Positions 32,666-43,273 of a DNA stretch of 64,000 nt are shown piece by piece. Each line of letters starts with the position of its first letter. Positions within the stretch are counted from its first letter, which is position 1. A model generated the notes under the pieces. The model was not told the DNA's origin. It was given only the letters and a program-made list of their open reading frames with translations, and did no database searches. Origin of the DNA: Pyropia yezoensis (taxonomy: Eukaryota; Rhodophyta; Bangiophyceae; Bangiales; Bangiaceae); assembly GCA_009829735.1 (NCBI GenBank), contig CM020618.1:38788894-38852893 (forward strand), written 5' to 3'. The position numbers and the translations under genes are program-made.

Positions 32666-32907
32666 CCGCCGCCGCCACCACCGGCGGCGCCGCCGGCGCC
32701 AAGCCCCCCCCCCTCCCCGCCGCGAAACGCCGGGGCGGCGGCGGCCGCCCACCCCGCCGGCGGGGCGGTGACCCAGCCGGGGGCGGCGGCGGCAAGGAGC
32801 GGCCGCGGCGGCGGGGAGGGGGGGCCAATCGGCCCGTACGCGGGCGGGTGGTGCGCCGCGTGGCGGGGGACGGCCGCGTAGTTGGCGGGCCGCCGGCCGC
32901 CCGCCAT
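28776..32907 (-). CDS. Ala/Gly-rich coiled-coil protein; frame changes at poly-G tracts
   Basis: The likely start is the Met at 32907 (MAGGRRPANYAAVPRH), after a pyrimidine-rich leader. Protein-like sequence continues on this strand to a TGA at 28776, but in several frames that replace one another at G tracts. The pieces are: VYLPFGPRAGCDTIWSPSYV just after the 58-base tract; AEELAAALCRMVDAAVARA (about 32220); a heptad-like IAARLDDLAAEVVSLRAAV (about 32000); LRRLEAAFAAVSSSVAETAV and GRVERLEAATARLASSV (about 31300-31150); an Ala-rich helical stretch of some 250 residues (about 30950-30100); LKRLVERLLRGQAGVEAGV with ITKQVCLAMRSFTAARVAEN (about 29830-29690); and DVVVSGLGGGGEAACLAAGIYRV (about 29450). 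It looks like a long coiled-coil protein with glycine linkers. Family unknown. Either the G tracts are miscounted or the gene is decaying. Confidence 0.45.
32607..32664. repeat. Uninterrupted tract of 58 C (G on the coding strand)
   Basis: Longest homopolymer in the window. Within the coiled-coil gene it would encode about 19 Gly, and protein-like sequence on the two sides is in different frames. Confidence 0.95.
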
Positions 32908-33935
32908 GGTGGGAGGGGGAAAAAAGGGGGGGGGAGGATGGGGGACGGGGGCGCCTACGGGGAGTAGTCGTTGGCAGACGGATGGGGGGGGGGAGAGAGA
33001 GAGAGGACGCACACTCCCAGGGAGGGAGACAGTGACGATGGGGGTTTGCGGGTGGGGGTGAGGGTGGGGGCTGGGGGAGTGAGGGTGGAAGACGGGATGG
33101 CAGTGGGGCTGGGGTGGGGTAGGTTAGGGGGAGGGCGGGGTGGGTAGGGGGGTCGTCGTCCCCAGAGGCAGAGGGTGACGGAAAGAGCTTCTTCCCCCGT
33201 CGCCAGTGGGCGCCGACGGCAGCGCGCGGGCGGGCAAAGCGGCGCGGCGGGCGGCCGCGGGGGGGGGTGGCGGAGCGTCGCGGTGGCAGCCGTCGGGCGA
33301 CGCAGCGCGAGCGGCGACGAGGGCGCCGCCCAACCGTGCGTCCCGAGGCTGCAGAGACACGGCGGGGGTGGCGCCAGAGGGGCATGCTGATGCCAGAGCC
33401 AATGGGTGGCCGACGGGCGGTGGCCGCGGGTGGTCTCGCATGCCGCCTCGCCGGCTGGCGACCCTAAATACATAGCCTGAAGCCACAGTACAGACAGTTG
33501 AGTCAAACTGCGGATCACTCAGCGGGCGCAAGGGCCTTTTTGCGGTCGCGCGGCGTCGTAGCTACGCGCACTGCAACGTTCTTCTCAATACATTCCTCAT
33601 CAGAGTGTGAGCCAGCATAAATAGATCGCACAGTTGAGTGTATTACTATTCGTTGGTGTGGGGAGTGTTCACCGCTGTGCTGATTGGCCGTCCTGGTCGA
33701 CGGGCACCGGCGGCGCACGCGGGTCGTGGTCGGGTATCGGCCGCGTCGACCCTGTTCCCCTTGTCACCGTGGTCGCCTGCGTCGTCCCTCCAAGACTGTC
33801 TCTAGATACCCCCACCCCCCCCTGTTCTTCGTCTCCTTGCTGCCGCCACCCCTGTATTCCTACCCCTTGCGAGCGCCGCCCCTGCCCTGCCCCCCCCTCC
33901 CAACTCCCCTCTTGTCCTTCCCCCCCTCCCTCACC
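32908..33935. other. Divergent intergenic region between coiled-coil gene and MRT4
   Basis: No gene is supported. It should hold the promoters of both genes. 32908-33140 is purine-rich on this strand and forms the pyrimidine-rich leader of the minus-strand gene. 33780-33935 is pyrimidine-rich and forms the leader of MRT4. 33460-33660 is AT-richer. Confidence 0.55.
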
Positions 33936-34607
33936 ATGCCGCGGAGCAAGCGAGAGCAGGTGGTGACGCTGGCCAAGACGGCCGGCCGCAAGGTCGACCG
34001 CGCGGCCAAGGCGGCCTACATCACCACCCTCCGCGAGGCGGTCGACGCCTACGCCAACCTCTACGTCTTTTCCGTTGCCAACAGCCGGAACGGGCAGCTA
34101 AAGGCGCTGCGTGCCGACTGGAAGGCCGACAGCCGCTTCTTTTTCGGCCGCAACGCCCTCACCGCCGTGGCGCTCGGCCGGTCTGCCGTGGACGAGTACG
34201 TGGACAACCTGCACCGGGTGTCGCGGGCGCTCGTCGGCGACGTTGGCCTCCTCTTTACCAACCGCCCCGACGCCGAGGTGCGCGCCTTCTTCGCCACCTA
34301 CGTCCGCCCCGAGTACGCGCGGACGGGCAACACGGCGGGCGAGCGGGTGGCGCTGGCGGTGGGGCCCCTCCCCCAGTTTGTGGCCTCCCAAGAGCCCGAC
34401 CTCCGCGCCCTCGGCCTGCCCGTGTCGCTCGTCCGTGGGGTGGTGACGCTCGTGGGGGACTTTGTGGTGTGTGAGGTGGGCGACACGCTCACCGCGCAGC
34501 GGGCCAAGCTGCTGGAGCTGCTGGGCATTGCCATGGCGGACTTTCGGGTGGACCTCCTGTGCCACCTGTCGACCAAGGACGGCGAGTTTACAGACCTCAA
34601 GGCATAG
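33936..34607 (+). CDS. MRT4: mRNA turnover protein 4 (MRT4), P0-like ribosome assembly factor
   Basis: Nucleolar protein related to ribosomal stalk protein P0. It holds the P0 site on 60S precursors and is later exchanged for P0. The N-terminus MPRSKREQVVTLAKT is the family signature. Further family features are the DAYANLYVFSVANSRN region, the FFFGRN segment where the RNA-binding face lies, VGLLFTNRPDAEVRAFFATY and the C-terminal LLELLGIAMADFRVDL. 223 residues, against about 235-240 in yeast and human; the difference is a shorter C-terminal tail. The ATG at 33936 is chosen because it opens the family signature and follows a C/T-rich leader; the frame itself is open to 33684. Single exon. Confidence 0.93.
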   Translation: MPRSKREQVVTLAKTAGRKVDRAAKAAYITTLREAVDAYANLYVFSVANSRNGQLKALRADWKADSRFFFGRNALTAVALGRSAVDEYVDNLHRVSRALVGDVGLLFTNRPDAEVRAFFATYVRPEYARTGNTAGERVALAVGPLPQFVASQEPDLRALGLPVSLVRGVVTLVGDFVVCEVGDTLTAQRAKLLELLGIAMADFRVDLLCHLSTKDGEFTDLKA

Positions 34608-35292
34608 GGAGACGCCCCAGGGGTCGGCCGGACTGGGCGACGTTGGGGATGGGGGGAGGCGTGTGGTGGGGAAGGGAATGGAGTGGGGGTTTGGCGGGGG
34701 CCGGGGGGGGGGGGGGGGGGTGGGGAGGGGAGGGGGTCTGTCAAGGTGGAGCACAAGAGAAGAAACAGCCGAACATTGAAAGAAGCGGCCCATCCGCCGG
34801 GGTGCGTACCGCCAGTGGCATTCACCTGTTGTGGCGGGGGTAGTGGTCACGGATGTGCACGGGCGGCTGGTCGCGCACGCCTCAAGGGGGCCGTCGTTCT
34901 TCTGCACTGAGTCCAGCGGGGGTGCGGCTCGCAGGGCCAAGACCCAGCCCGCCGCCCGCCTGTCAGCCGCCGCCGGTGGGCGACACACGGGGGGGACGGT
35001 TGGCCCGTCGCTCGCGCCACGACAGTCTCCCCGCCTATAGGGGGGGACAGTCGCGGCGGCAGTGTCCGCTGGCGGCTTGGGCGTCACGGCAGAATCCGAA
35101 CGTGGCGGCGCCAGCGGCCATGGCTGAACGCACGCTTGCACGCCGCCCGCGGCACCTGACGCCGCAAGACGCCGCATCAAGTATGTACGTGTGGCGTCAA
35201 CACGGCCATTCATTGCACAGGACTCCCGCACGTGCCCTCCCAGCCCTCCGCCAAAACCGCCACCCCGCGCTCCCCCACCTCCACCACCAGCA
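34608..35292. other. Convergent intergenic region
   Basis: Lies between the ends of MRT4 and the SET gene. It has a G-rich stretch with tracts near 34700-34735 and no supported gene. Confidence 0.6.
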
Positions 35293-38200
35293 TCAGTTCA
35301 TGAAGCCACGGCACGACGGCGCCCCACAGTTGCACGACAGCCGGTCATCCGCATCGTACGGGAACATGTAGTCATAGGTAAACTCCTCCCCCCGGGCGAC
35401 CGCCCGCTTGGTGAGGATGACAATCACCTCGCGGGTGGTGGTGAGCCAGATGCGCTTCGTCTCGCAGTTGGGCTCGCAGCTGTGGTTGACAAACCGGGCG
35501 GCGTTGCCCTTGCGCGTCGCGTCGCAGACGAGCTCGTTGGAGAGACCAAACATGTAGCACCCAATGCCCGCCGCGTTGTACGCCGCCTCTCGGAGGTCGG
35601 TCAGCGCCTTGGGCACCACCTCCCCACAGTACTCAATCACGAACTGGCCGGCGGCGTGGTCCTCGGCGGCGTACAAGCCCCACCCTTGGATGGACGACCG
35701 CAGGATGCGCGTGCGCGTCCGCCACGTGCGCGCCATGCTGCGGAACTGGGTGGCAAGCGCCACCGCCCGCCGCCGCGATTCGTCATCGTCCCCGCCGCCG
35801 CCGCTGCCGCCACCGCCACCACTCCCGCCACCGCCGCCGCCACCGCCGCCACCGCCCGTCGACGGCGGGGCGCCCGGGTGGGACCAGCTCATGCCAACTG
35901 CCCGGGGGCCCACCAGGTCGCTCGCCGCCGCGACGGCGCCGCCGAGCACGTGGCGGGGCCCGTACCCAAGCTCGATGCGGTCCGCCGCAAAGTCCCGGCG
36001 CACCAGCGGCGCCCACAACAGCGGGTCCACGCCCCCCGCAGCAGCCTCCCACTCAATCTCCTGCTCCGCCGCAACCTCGTACTGGAAGACAGAGCCGGTC
36101 GCCACGTTCCTGTACACGGGCCACTCCGCGTCGGGCGCGCCAACGGCGACGGCGGCGGGGGCGGGGCCGGCCGCCAGCACCGCCTTGGCGGCGGCGGTGG
36201 TCGCCCGAACGCCACTGCCGCCGCCACCACCGTCGCCGCCGGCGCAGTCAATGGCGACAACGGTGGGGGGGGAGCGCGGCGGGACCGAGGGCACGCCCGC
36301 CCGGCCCGCCCGCGCCGCCCGCCGCGCACGCGCGATGCGGGCGGGGATGAAGCCTTCCGTGCGCGCGCACCCCGTCACGGTGCAGGGCGGGCGGGCCACC
36401 CGTGCGCGCGCTACGGCGGTGAGGGTGTGGATGGCCGCGGCGGCCGCCGACGGGCGGACTGCCGAAAAGGTGTAGCGAGAGAGGAACCGCTGCGCGCCCG
36501 GGAGCATCTCGGCGAGCGCCACAGCCGGTGAGGCGCCGGCCAGGCCGAAGGCTTCAGAGCCACGGAATCGCCCGCACCGCAGCGCGTGGGTGCGCGCCGT
36601 GACATCAATGACGGTGCCGGTGTCCGAGGCGGCGGCCGCCGCCGCCGCCACCGCCACCGCCCCTGCCCGAGAGCGGGCCGCCAGCTCGGGCGCCGCCGCC
36701 GACGCGGCGGCCGCGCGCGCGCGCACGGCAACGACACGGGCAACGATCTGCAGCCACGCGTCGGCAGCGGTGGGCGCCTCCACGCCCCCAGTCGGGTCAT
36801 CGGCAGCCGTGGCGCGGAATGCCGGCGGCGCGCCGTCCCCCCCAATCACCTCCAACAGGTAGGCCGTCCGCCCGCCGGGGGCAACATAGGACCAGTAGAG
36901 TCGGGCGGCTCTGTAGCCCATGGGCGCTAGGTGGACAGTGTCCGTCTTGCCACCGTCGCGGTTACCACCCCCAGACGGCTCCGCCTCTACCACCAGGGAG
37001 TCGGACGCGAGGAAGCCCGCTTGGAGGACCGCCAGACCCCCAGACCGTACCACAAAAGCGTGGCCTGTCCCCAGCCGGTCACGGATGTGGCGGCGGGTGG
37101 AAACGTCCACCACCGGAAAGTAGGCGGGCGGCAGCGCCGCTGCAGGAGGCGACCCGTCGTCCGCCGTCCCCACCAGCACCCCAGACGGCAACACTGTGGC
37201 TGGCCGCATGTCCGACGGCCACTTGCCCCGGCCACACCCCCCACACACGGCGAGCGGCACCAGCTCCCCCTCCTCGCCCTCTGCGTCGGCGTGACCAAAC
37301 GACCAGCCGCGCGCCGCGGCGCACGGCCAGTGCGCCACCGCGTTGCATCCGTCGGCCGCACACACGACGCACGCACCCACCACGCCACAAGCCGAACACG
37401 TTGACCGCCGCAGGGTAGCCACCGCCGACCGGCGGGCGACGAGCGCGCCCCCGGGACGCCGCACCACCCCCGACACCCACTCGGCGCAGTAGGAATGAAC
37501 CCACCAGTCGCCGGAACAGGACGCTTCCGCCCAGGGGAGGAGGGGCCCCGCCAACGGGGACCGCGTGTCGCACAGCGCACACGTGCGGGTGTCGCTGGGG
37601 GGACGCCAAGGCACGGTGGGGGGGGAGGGAGGCGGCGTGGCCGCCGCCGGCGGCCACTCGACCCCAAACACTACTCGCGCCACCGCCGCAGTGGCGGGCT
37701 CGGACAACCGCGCCATGGCCGCGGCGGGCGCCCACGGCGCCACCGCGGCGGCCGCAGCGTCTTCCGGCGACCGCTCCACGTTGGTCACATCCACTGACCG
37801 CCGTGCGGCCCTGTCATTGTCGACGCTGACGAGCGGCGGGGCCACCGCCGTGTCGACGGCCACCACCGGCGTTGGCCCACCACTTAGGGTGGTGGCGGTA
37901 ACCGCTTGGCCCCTGCCGCCCGTTCCGGACCCCTCCGCGCCCACACACTTGCCAGGCACGCAACATGCACCCCCCGAGACGCAGCCGCCACCGTCAACAC
38001 CACCAACCGGCCCACATGCCAGAGACGACACGTTCGACACGGCCGCCGAGGTGTTCCCCGGTAGCGGCGAGGATGAGACTCCGCCGACTGTGGCCGCGGC
38101 CGCCGTTGTCGCCGCCGCCCCCGCCGCGTCAGCCGTCACCGCGTCAATCACAACTGTTTCCACGACCGCGCCGTTCGGGGGTGGCCCCGAAACGAATGAG

Positions 38201-41200
38201 CCCAGCGCCACCGGCTCGACCGCCGGAGGCAGCGGCGGCGCTCGAGTTGCCGCCGTGCGCGCCCATGACCGCAACTCGAGGACGGCATCGTCATTGTCGT
38301 CGTCTGCAACGGTCGTCGAGTCCCCACTGGGGTCACCCCAGATGGCCGCTAGCTGGGGCGTGGACGCCCCCACCCAGGGTGCGGGGGGACGGCTAGGCCG
38401 AGGAGGGCGCGGCGGGCGGGCGGACCCCCTCACGTCGGCTCCACCAGCTCCTACCACACCCGCAGAGGCCGAGCCACCGACCGTCGCCCCACCCCTCCAA
38501 TCTACATCCATTGCATCACCTTCCCCACCAGAGTCGTCGGACGAGTCGCTGTAGCTGGTGGCCTCCCACGGACCTGTCGCCACAGATAGCCCTGCGCCAA
38601 GCGCGGGAGATGCGGGCGGCGCGTCCACCATGGGCGACACGCCATCGCCACTGGACGCTGGCACCAGTACCCCCCGCACCGTACACACCTCGCAAGCCCA
38701 GCGGCCATCAGAGGGACGACGACGAAGAGCCACTCCTCGACCGCCACACGCCTCGCACGACGCGCAAGGGCCACACAGCCAGGCAGTACACTTCGCAGCA
38801 GCGGCAGTCGCAACGCCAACGCCCACGCCGGTGCCGGTGCCGACGCGCTGATGTTCACCGCCGCTGCCGCCCACGTCGTGCCCACCGGCGGCCATTGCGC
38901 AGGCCACGTGGACGGGTACGTCGCAGTTGGCACACACGCGGAGCTCCCCGCCGTCAGCACGCCCGCACAGGCGACACAGGCGGCAGCTGGCACAGTGCCA
39001 TACCCCTCCGGTGTTGCCCAGGCCGCCAGCCGCGCGCCGCCGCGCTTCGGCAGCGGGCGTCGGCGACGGCGGCGAGGCGGCCGGCACCTGGGAGACAGCG
39101 GCGACAGCAGCCGTGTTCGACGGAGGCGGGAATAGAGGCAGGGCGCCTGCCGCCACCGGCAGGCAGGCAGCGTGGTAGCCATTGCCGCAGCTGCTGCAAA
39201 AGCGCAGGCCCGAGGGAGACAACGAGTTGCCGTTCTTACCGTCCGTGGACGCGTCGTCGACGCCGCAAACCACACACAGTTCGACAGAAAGACAGGCAGC
39301 GAGGCCGAGGGCGGCCAAGCCGTCCTCGGGGGGGAGAAACAAATAGGTGGAGCCCGGAGACCGACAAGCAGGGGCAAACGCAGGGGCAGGGGTGGTGGTG
39401 GATGGCGCAGGTGTCACCGTGAGCGCACCAGCCTCCCGCTTGACCCGCGGGCGCCGGTTGGGTCGAGATACCGGTGGAGCAACGACAACAGGGGCCGGCG
39501 GGGAAGCCGGGGGAGATGGCGAGGAGGGCGCGGCAGCCGCCGCGACAATCGCGGCTGCAGCAGCGGCGGCCTCAGCGACGTCGGTCAGTGGCAAAGGAAT
39601 GACCCGCGGTGCCTCCTTTCTCACCCCTTCCTGCCCTGATAGCTCCTCCTCCATCTTCACCCCTTCATCCTCTGAGTCGGTCTGTGATGTTGACTCAAAT
39701 GAGACCACGGGCATGCGCCCCCGGCCGCGGCTCTGCCCCCGCCCCCGGCCCTGGCCCCGCCCTCGCCCCCGCCCCTGCCCCTGCCGTCGCGCAGTCACCG
39801 CGTCCCGCCGTCGACTGGCCGCCGCGGCAGCCAACTTGGCCTGTTGTACTGCCGCTGCTGCAGCGTCAGCCACAGCCATGTCAACCGCCACCGAGGCGCG
39901 CCGGTCAAGGCGGCATCTTTGGCAAGTATACCACGAGGTGTCCTTGATGAAGTAGGCCAACTCGGGCTTACTCAAGCCCGTGCAAATCATGTGCCACCAC
40001 GCGCCACAGTCGTCACAACAGATCATGTCCGTCGACGTGTCGTCATCAGGATAGACGATCTCGCACTTTGGGCAATAGTACCCGGCTTTGAACCGCACCA
40101 TGCACGCGTCGCACATGGTGTACTTGCGGTGCCACTGCTCCGTCGACGTGGACGAGCAGTGAGCGCATTCGATGCACCTATCGCAACGCCAGCCGGTGGT
40201 GTCACTAATGCCCATGGCGGCCAAGCACGCGGGGTGCACGGGCAGCTGGCAGTCGGCGCAGAGAATCCACTCAACGTCACTGGCAACGACAGGGGCATTG
40301 CCGATGATGCCCCGCGACGGCTCGCGTGGATCACCCATAGTCCGGGGTGCGACAGGGACGACCGCGGTGAGAGCCGTAGTGGCGGTGGTCGCAATGCTAT
40401 CCGTAGCGGCGGCGCCGGGCTGCGCGTGGTCTGCAGTGACGGTCGTCGACGCGTCTGTCGCCTCCGTCGATGGCGCCGCCGTCGCTGGCGCCGCCGCCCC
40501 AGCCTTTTTCGTGGGCGCCTCCGAATCAGAGCCGGAGCTCACAGACACTGCGCCGACGGCAGCCATAGCAGCTGCACACAAAGGGATGCGCGAGTCGTCC
40601 GAGTCAGTAAAGACAGGTGGCGATGCTGCTGACGCCACCACCATCGCTCCACCACCAGGTCCGTTCAGAGTCCCGCTTGGTGCTTCCACCTCTTCCACCA
40701 CCACCCGTGGGGGAGACACGAGACCAGAGCCCCCCGCTTGGCCGCCCCCGTTGGCAGCAATGGCGCCCACCCCCGGGGGCGCCACCTGCTCACATATGCC
40801 GCAGGCGGTGCACCGTGAGCAGCGGTAGTAACCCAGGGCAGAGCGGAGAGCTATCGCGTCGGCCAACAACTTCGGCGTCACTGGCGGTGAAGCGCACAGC
40901 GCGTGGACCGCGTCACCACAGCCCGCACAACGAAGGAGCGGCCCAACGGGCGAGTCGGGGGAGAAGTCAAACCGTCCCGCTGAACAGACAGTACAGCCCG
41001 GGCGAGCCAGCTCAGCAGGCGACACGGGAGTGACAATGGCAGCCAGCTTCAAGTGGTACGGCAGCTTCTCCCCCGTGTTGGTCACACCCCGGTGAAGAGG
41101 GCAGAGGAAGATGTGAGACTGCATAAAGAGGGCGCCCGACACGACGGCGCACCGAAAGTGGAGGTTCTTGCAGCAGGCTGTCTCATTCAATTGACACGCG

Positions 41201-41781
41201 AGCGACGCGCCCGTCCGCTTGCACCCCAAGCACTTCATCCGCTTGGAGCGGCGGACGGCCACGTTGACACGGGCGAGGCGGCCTTTGGGGTCATCCGGGT
41301 CATAGTGCACCTCGGCCGACCAGACGGCGCAGTTCAAATGAACGTGGATGTCACCTTGGCCGGGGACCAGGGCCTCTGGGCCGAGCAAGGGGCCCTCGAC
41401 GGCCGGCAGGTCGCCCACCTGCCCGCACAGCGCACACGCGGGGGCGGTGTTGTCCCGGGGGGGGCGCTCTGGGCCGGGGCAGCCCTGGCGGGTGCCAAAG
41501 CCGTTGAACCCCCGGTAGCGAGTTGAACTAGGGAGGGCGCAGGGGATGAGCGCCCGGCCTCCGGGAGTGCCAGGGCGGCACCGAGGGGCGGGGTCACCAT
41601 CAGCGAGGGGGGGCTGATCCACTTCCATTGGAACAGCGGTGCCGGCAGCGGCGACGGCGGCAGCGACGGCAGCGGCGACGACGGCAGCCACGGCGGCAGC
41701 GGCAGCGCCGACGGCAGCGGCAATGGCGGCAGAGACCACGGCAGCGATGGCGGCAGCGACGGCGGCGGCGGCAGTGGTGGC

Positions 41782-41819
<38 letters not shown>

Positions 41820-41967
41820 CAACAGCGGTCGCAGAAGCAGCAGTAGTAGCTGTCTCCGCTACCGCCGCAACCGAAGCAGCAGAGCCTCGGTCAGGTGCAC
41901 GCTCGGTAAAGGTTGTTGCGGCGCTGCAGCGGCCGGGCCACGCGCACCACCCGCCGTCACAGAGCAA
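35293..41967 (-). CDS. Trithorax/KMT2-type histone H3 lysine-4 methyltransferase
   Basis: Nuclear enzyme expected to methylate histone H3 Lys4 as the catalytic part of a COMPASS-like complex. Domains in order (residues approximate): Ala-rich N-terminus; extended PHD (178-293, CALCGQ to LCPLH); PHD (322-392); two further PHD units (566-685) with FICKY-free spacing; Arg/Gly repeats of RGRG type (about 735-755); PHD cluster (898-1096); second extended PHD (1463-1585); FYRN (1680-1707, GYRAARLYWSYV); FYRC (1806-1833, FGLAGASPAVALAEMLPGAQ); a Win-like motif GCARTEGF (1866-1873); SET (about 2085-2205) with GWGLYAAED, ARFVNHSCEPNC and EFTYDY; post-SET CNCGAPSCRG at the very end. All expected SET residues are present. 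The first Met is used; a Met about residue 114 (MEVDQPPLADGD) is an alternative that removes the poly-Ala part. Single exon of 6.7 kb. Confidence 0.93.
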
Positions 41968-42532
41968 GACGAAAAGAGAAAAAAGAAAGAACTGCTCGAC
42001 AATAGGACCACCCAGGTGGTAAGGCGGCTCGGACCGACACCCGCCGACGCGACGACGGGGGCACTACCGGCGGAATGTGCGTGTGCGGTCGCGAAGCCGC
42101 CTCGGAGGGAGGGGATGGCGGACACGTGCCGCCCGGCGCGCCTGCTGCGCCGACTTTCCCGCCCACCCTGCGGTTTGTGCTCGTTCGAGACGTGTCGGGC
42201 TCAGCAAAGTACGAGGCTCTCTACATATTTGCTGTGGCAAACGTCCATGCACCCGACCAACCAGGCAGCGGCGTGATAAGAGTCGCTCATTGATAGAGGA
42301 GGATTGCAATGGGAATGGCACGCAGTATTTTCACCGAGCCGATGGCGCGAGATCTCGACCGATGCACGAAATCGCAGCGGTCGCCCTTGGCGGGAACGAT
42401 GCCACGTGTGAAGCGAGCACGATTAGAAGGTATAACTTCGCAATGGTTGGCGAAACGTATGCATACTTTGAGTGGCATTTGATTAAAGAATTCTTTAATT
42501 AAGACATTCATTTCTACGGAGGGATGAGGGCC
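41968..42532. other. Upstream region of the SET gene
   Basis: No gene is supported. 41968-42300 should hold the SET promoter. Composition becomes AT-richer towards 42510. Confidence 0.5.
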
Positions 42533-42973
42533 GTTCTACACCCCGCAAGATTTTGTCGAAACACCTAACAGGAATAGTGCCCTGTTCGGCCACTCGCCCA
42601 TTCGGTTCTACACCACGGGATGCTGCCGAACACGCCTTCAGACGGTGTGCAATCAAGTTGGATTGCGCTTGCACATTTCTCGCTTAAGTGCGGGTCTCTG
42701 TGGGCGGCCAGGACATCTCCAGGCATCACGGAACCGTCCGACACATTTCAAGTGCGTGTCTCTGCGTTTCTTGCCCGCATCCCTCCTTGATGACGTTTTT
42801 CTGGTAAATTCTGCCGCCCTCTGTTCGGGTACGGCGCAGTGCCATGGCAAAGGTTGCCGCACAGTCCAAACAGAGCGATTCCCACGTCTCACACGTGTCG
42901 GCGAGCAACCAATCAGGTGCCGAGTTGATGTGTCATGTTCGGTGTTTCGACAAGATCTTGTGGGGTGTAGAAC
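42533..42973. mobile_element. 441-bp element with 37-bp terminal inverted repeats
   Basis: The first and last 37 bases (42533-42569 and 42937-42973) are inverted copies with three mismatches; both start GTTCTACACCCC when read inward. A degenerate third copy starts at about 42604 (GTTCTACACCACGGGATGCT). The interior also repeats the words AAGTGCG and GTGTCTCTG/GGTCTCTG. No protein is coded and I see no clear target duplication, so it may be an old MITE or a fold-back element. A structured RNA is the other possibility. Confidence 0.7.
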
Positions 42974-43273
42974 AGCTCTGAGCGGCCTCGACTGTGTACG
43001 CTTTCGCACATACAGACAATACGACATTGATTGACACGACCAGTCGCAGTTCTTTTCTTCCTTCGCGTGCAAACCGCCAATCCCCATCGCCCACACGCCA
43101 CAGAGTGGAGAGCGTCAAGCAAAAGCAGAAACAAACACAAATGCAATTGCACATCTGCGGCACGAGCATCAACGTTCATCACCCCCACTCGTCTCCGCTC
43201 CAGTTGCCTCACCCCCGAGAAGAGCCCACCGCTCCCTGTACACAGCCTCACCTGGGGGGGACCACCAGTTCCT
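42974..43273. other. Spacer after the 441-bp element
   Basis: Convergent side of the glycosyltransferase gene; nothing recognisable. Confidence 0.5.

Noticed and set aside
35191..41526. Many plus-strand frames opposite the SET gene
   Set aside because: Shadows of a gene with clear conserved domains.
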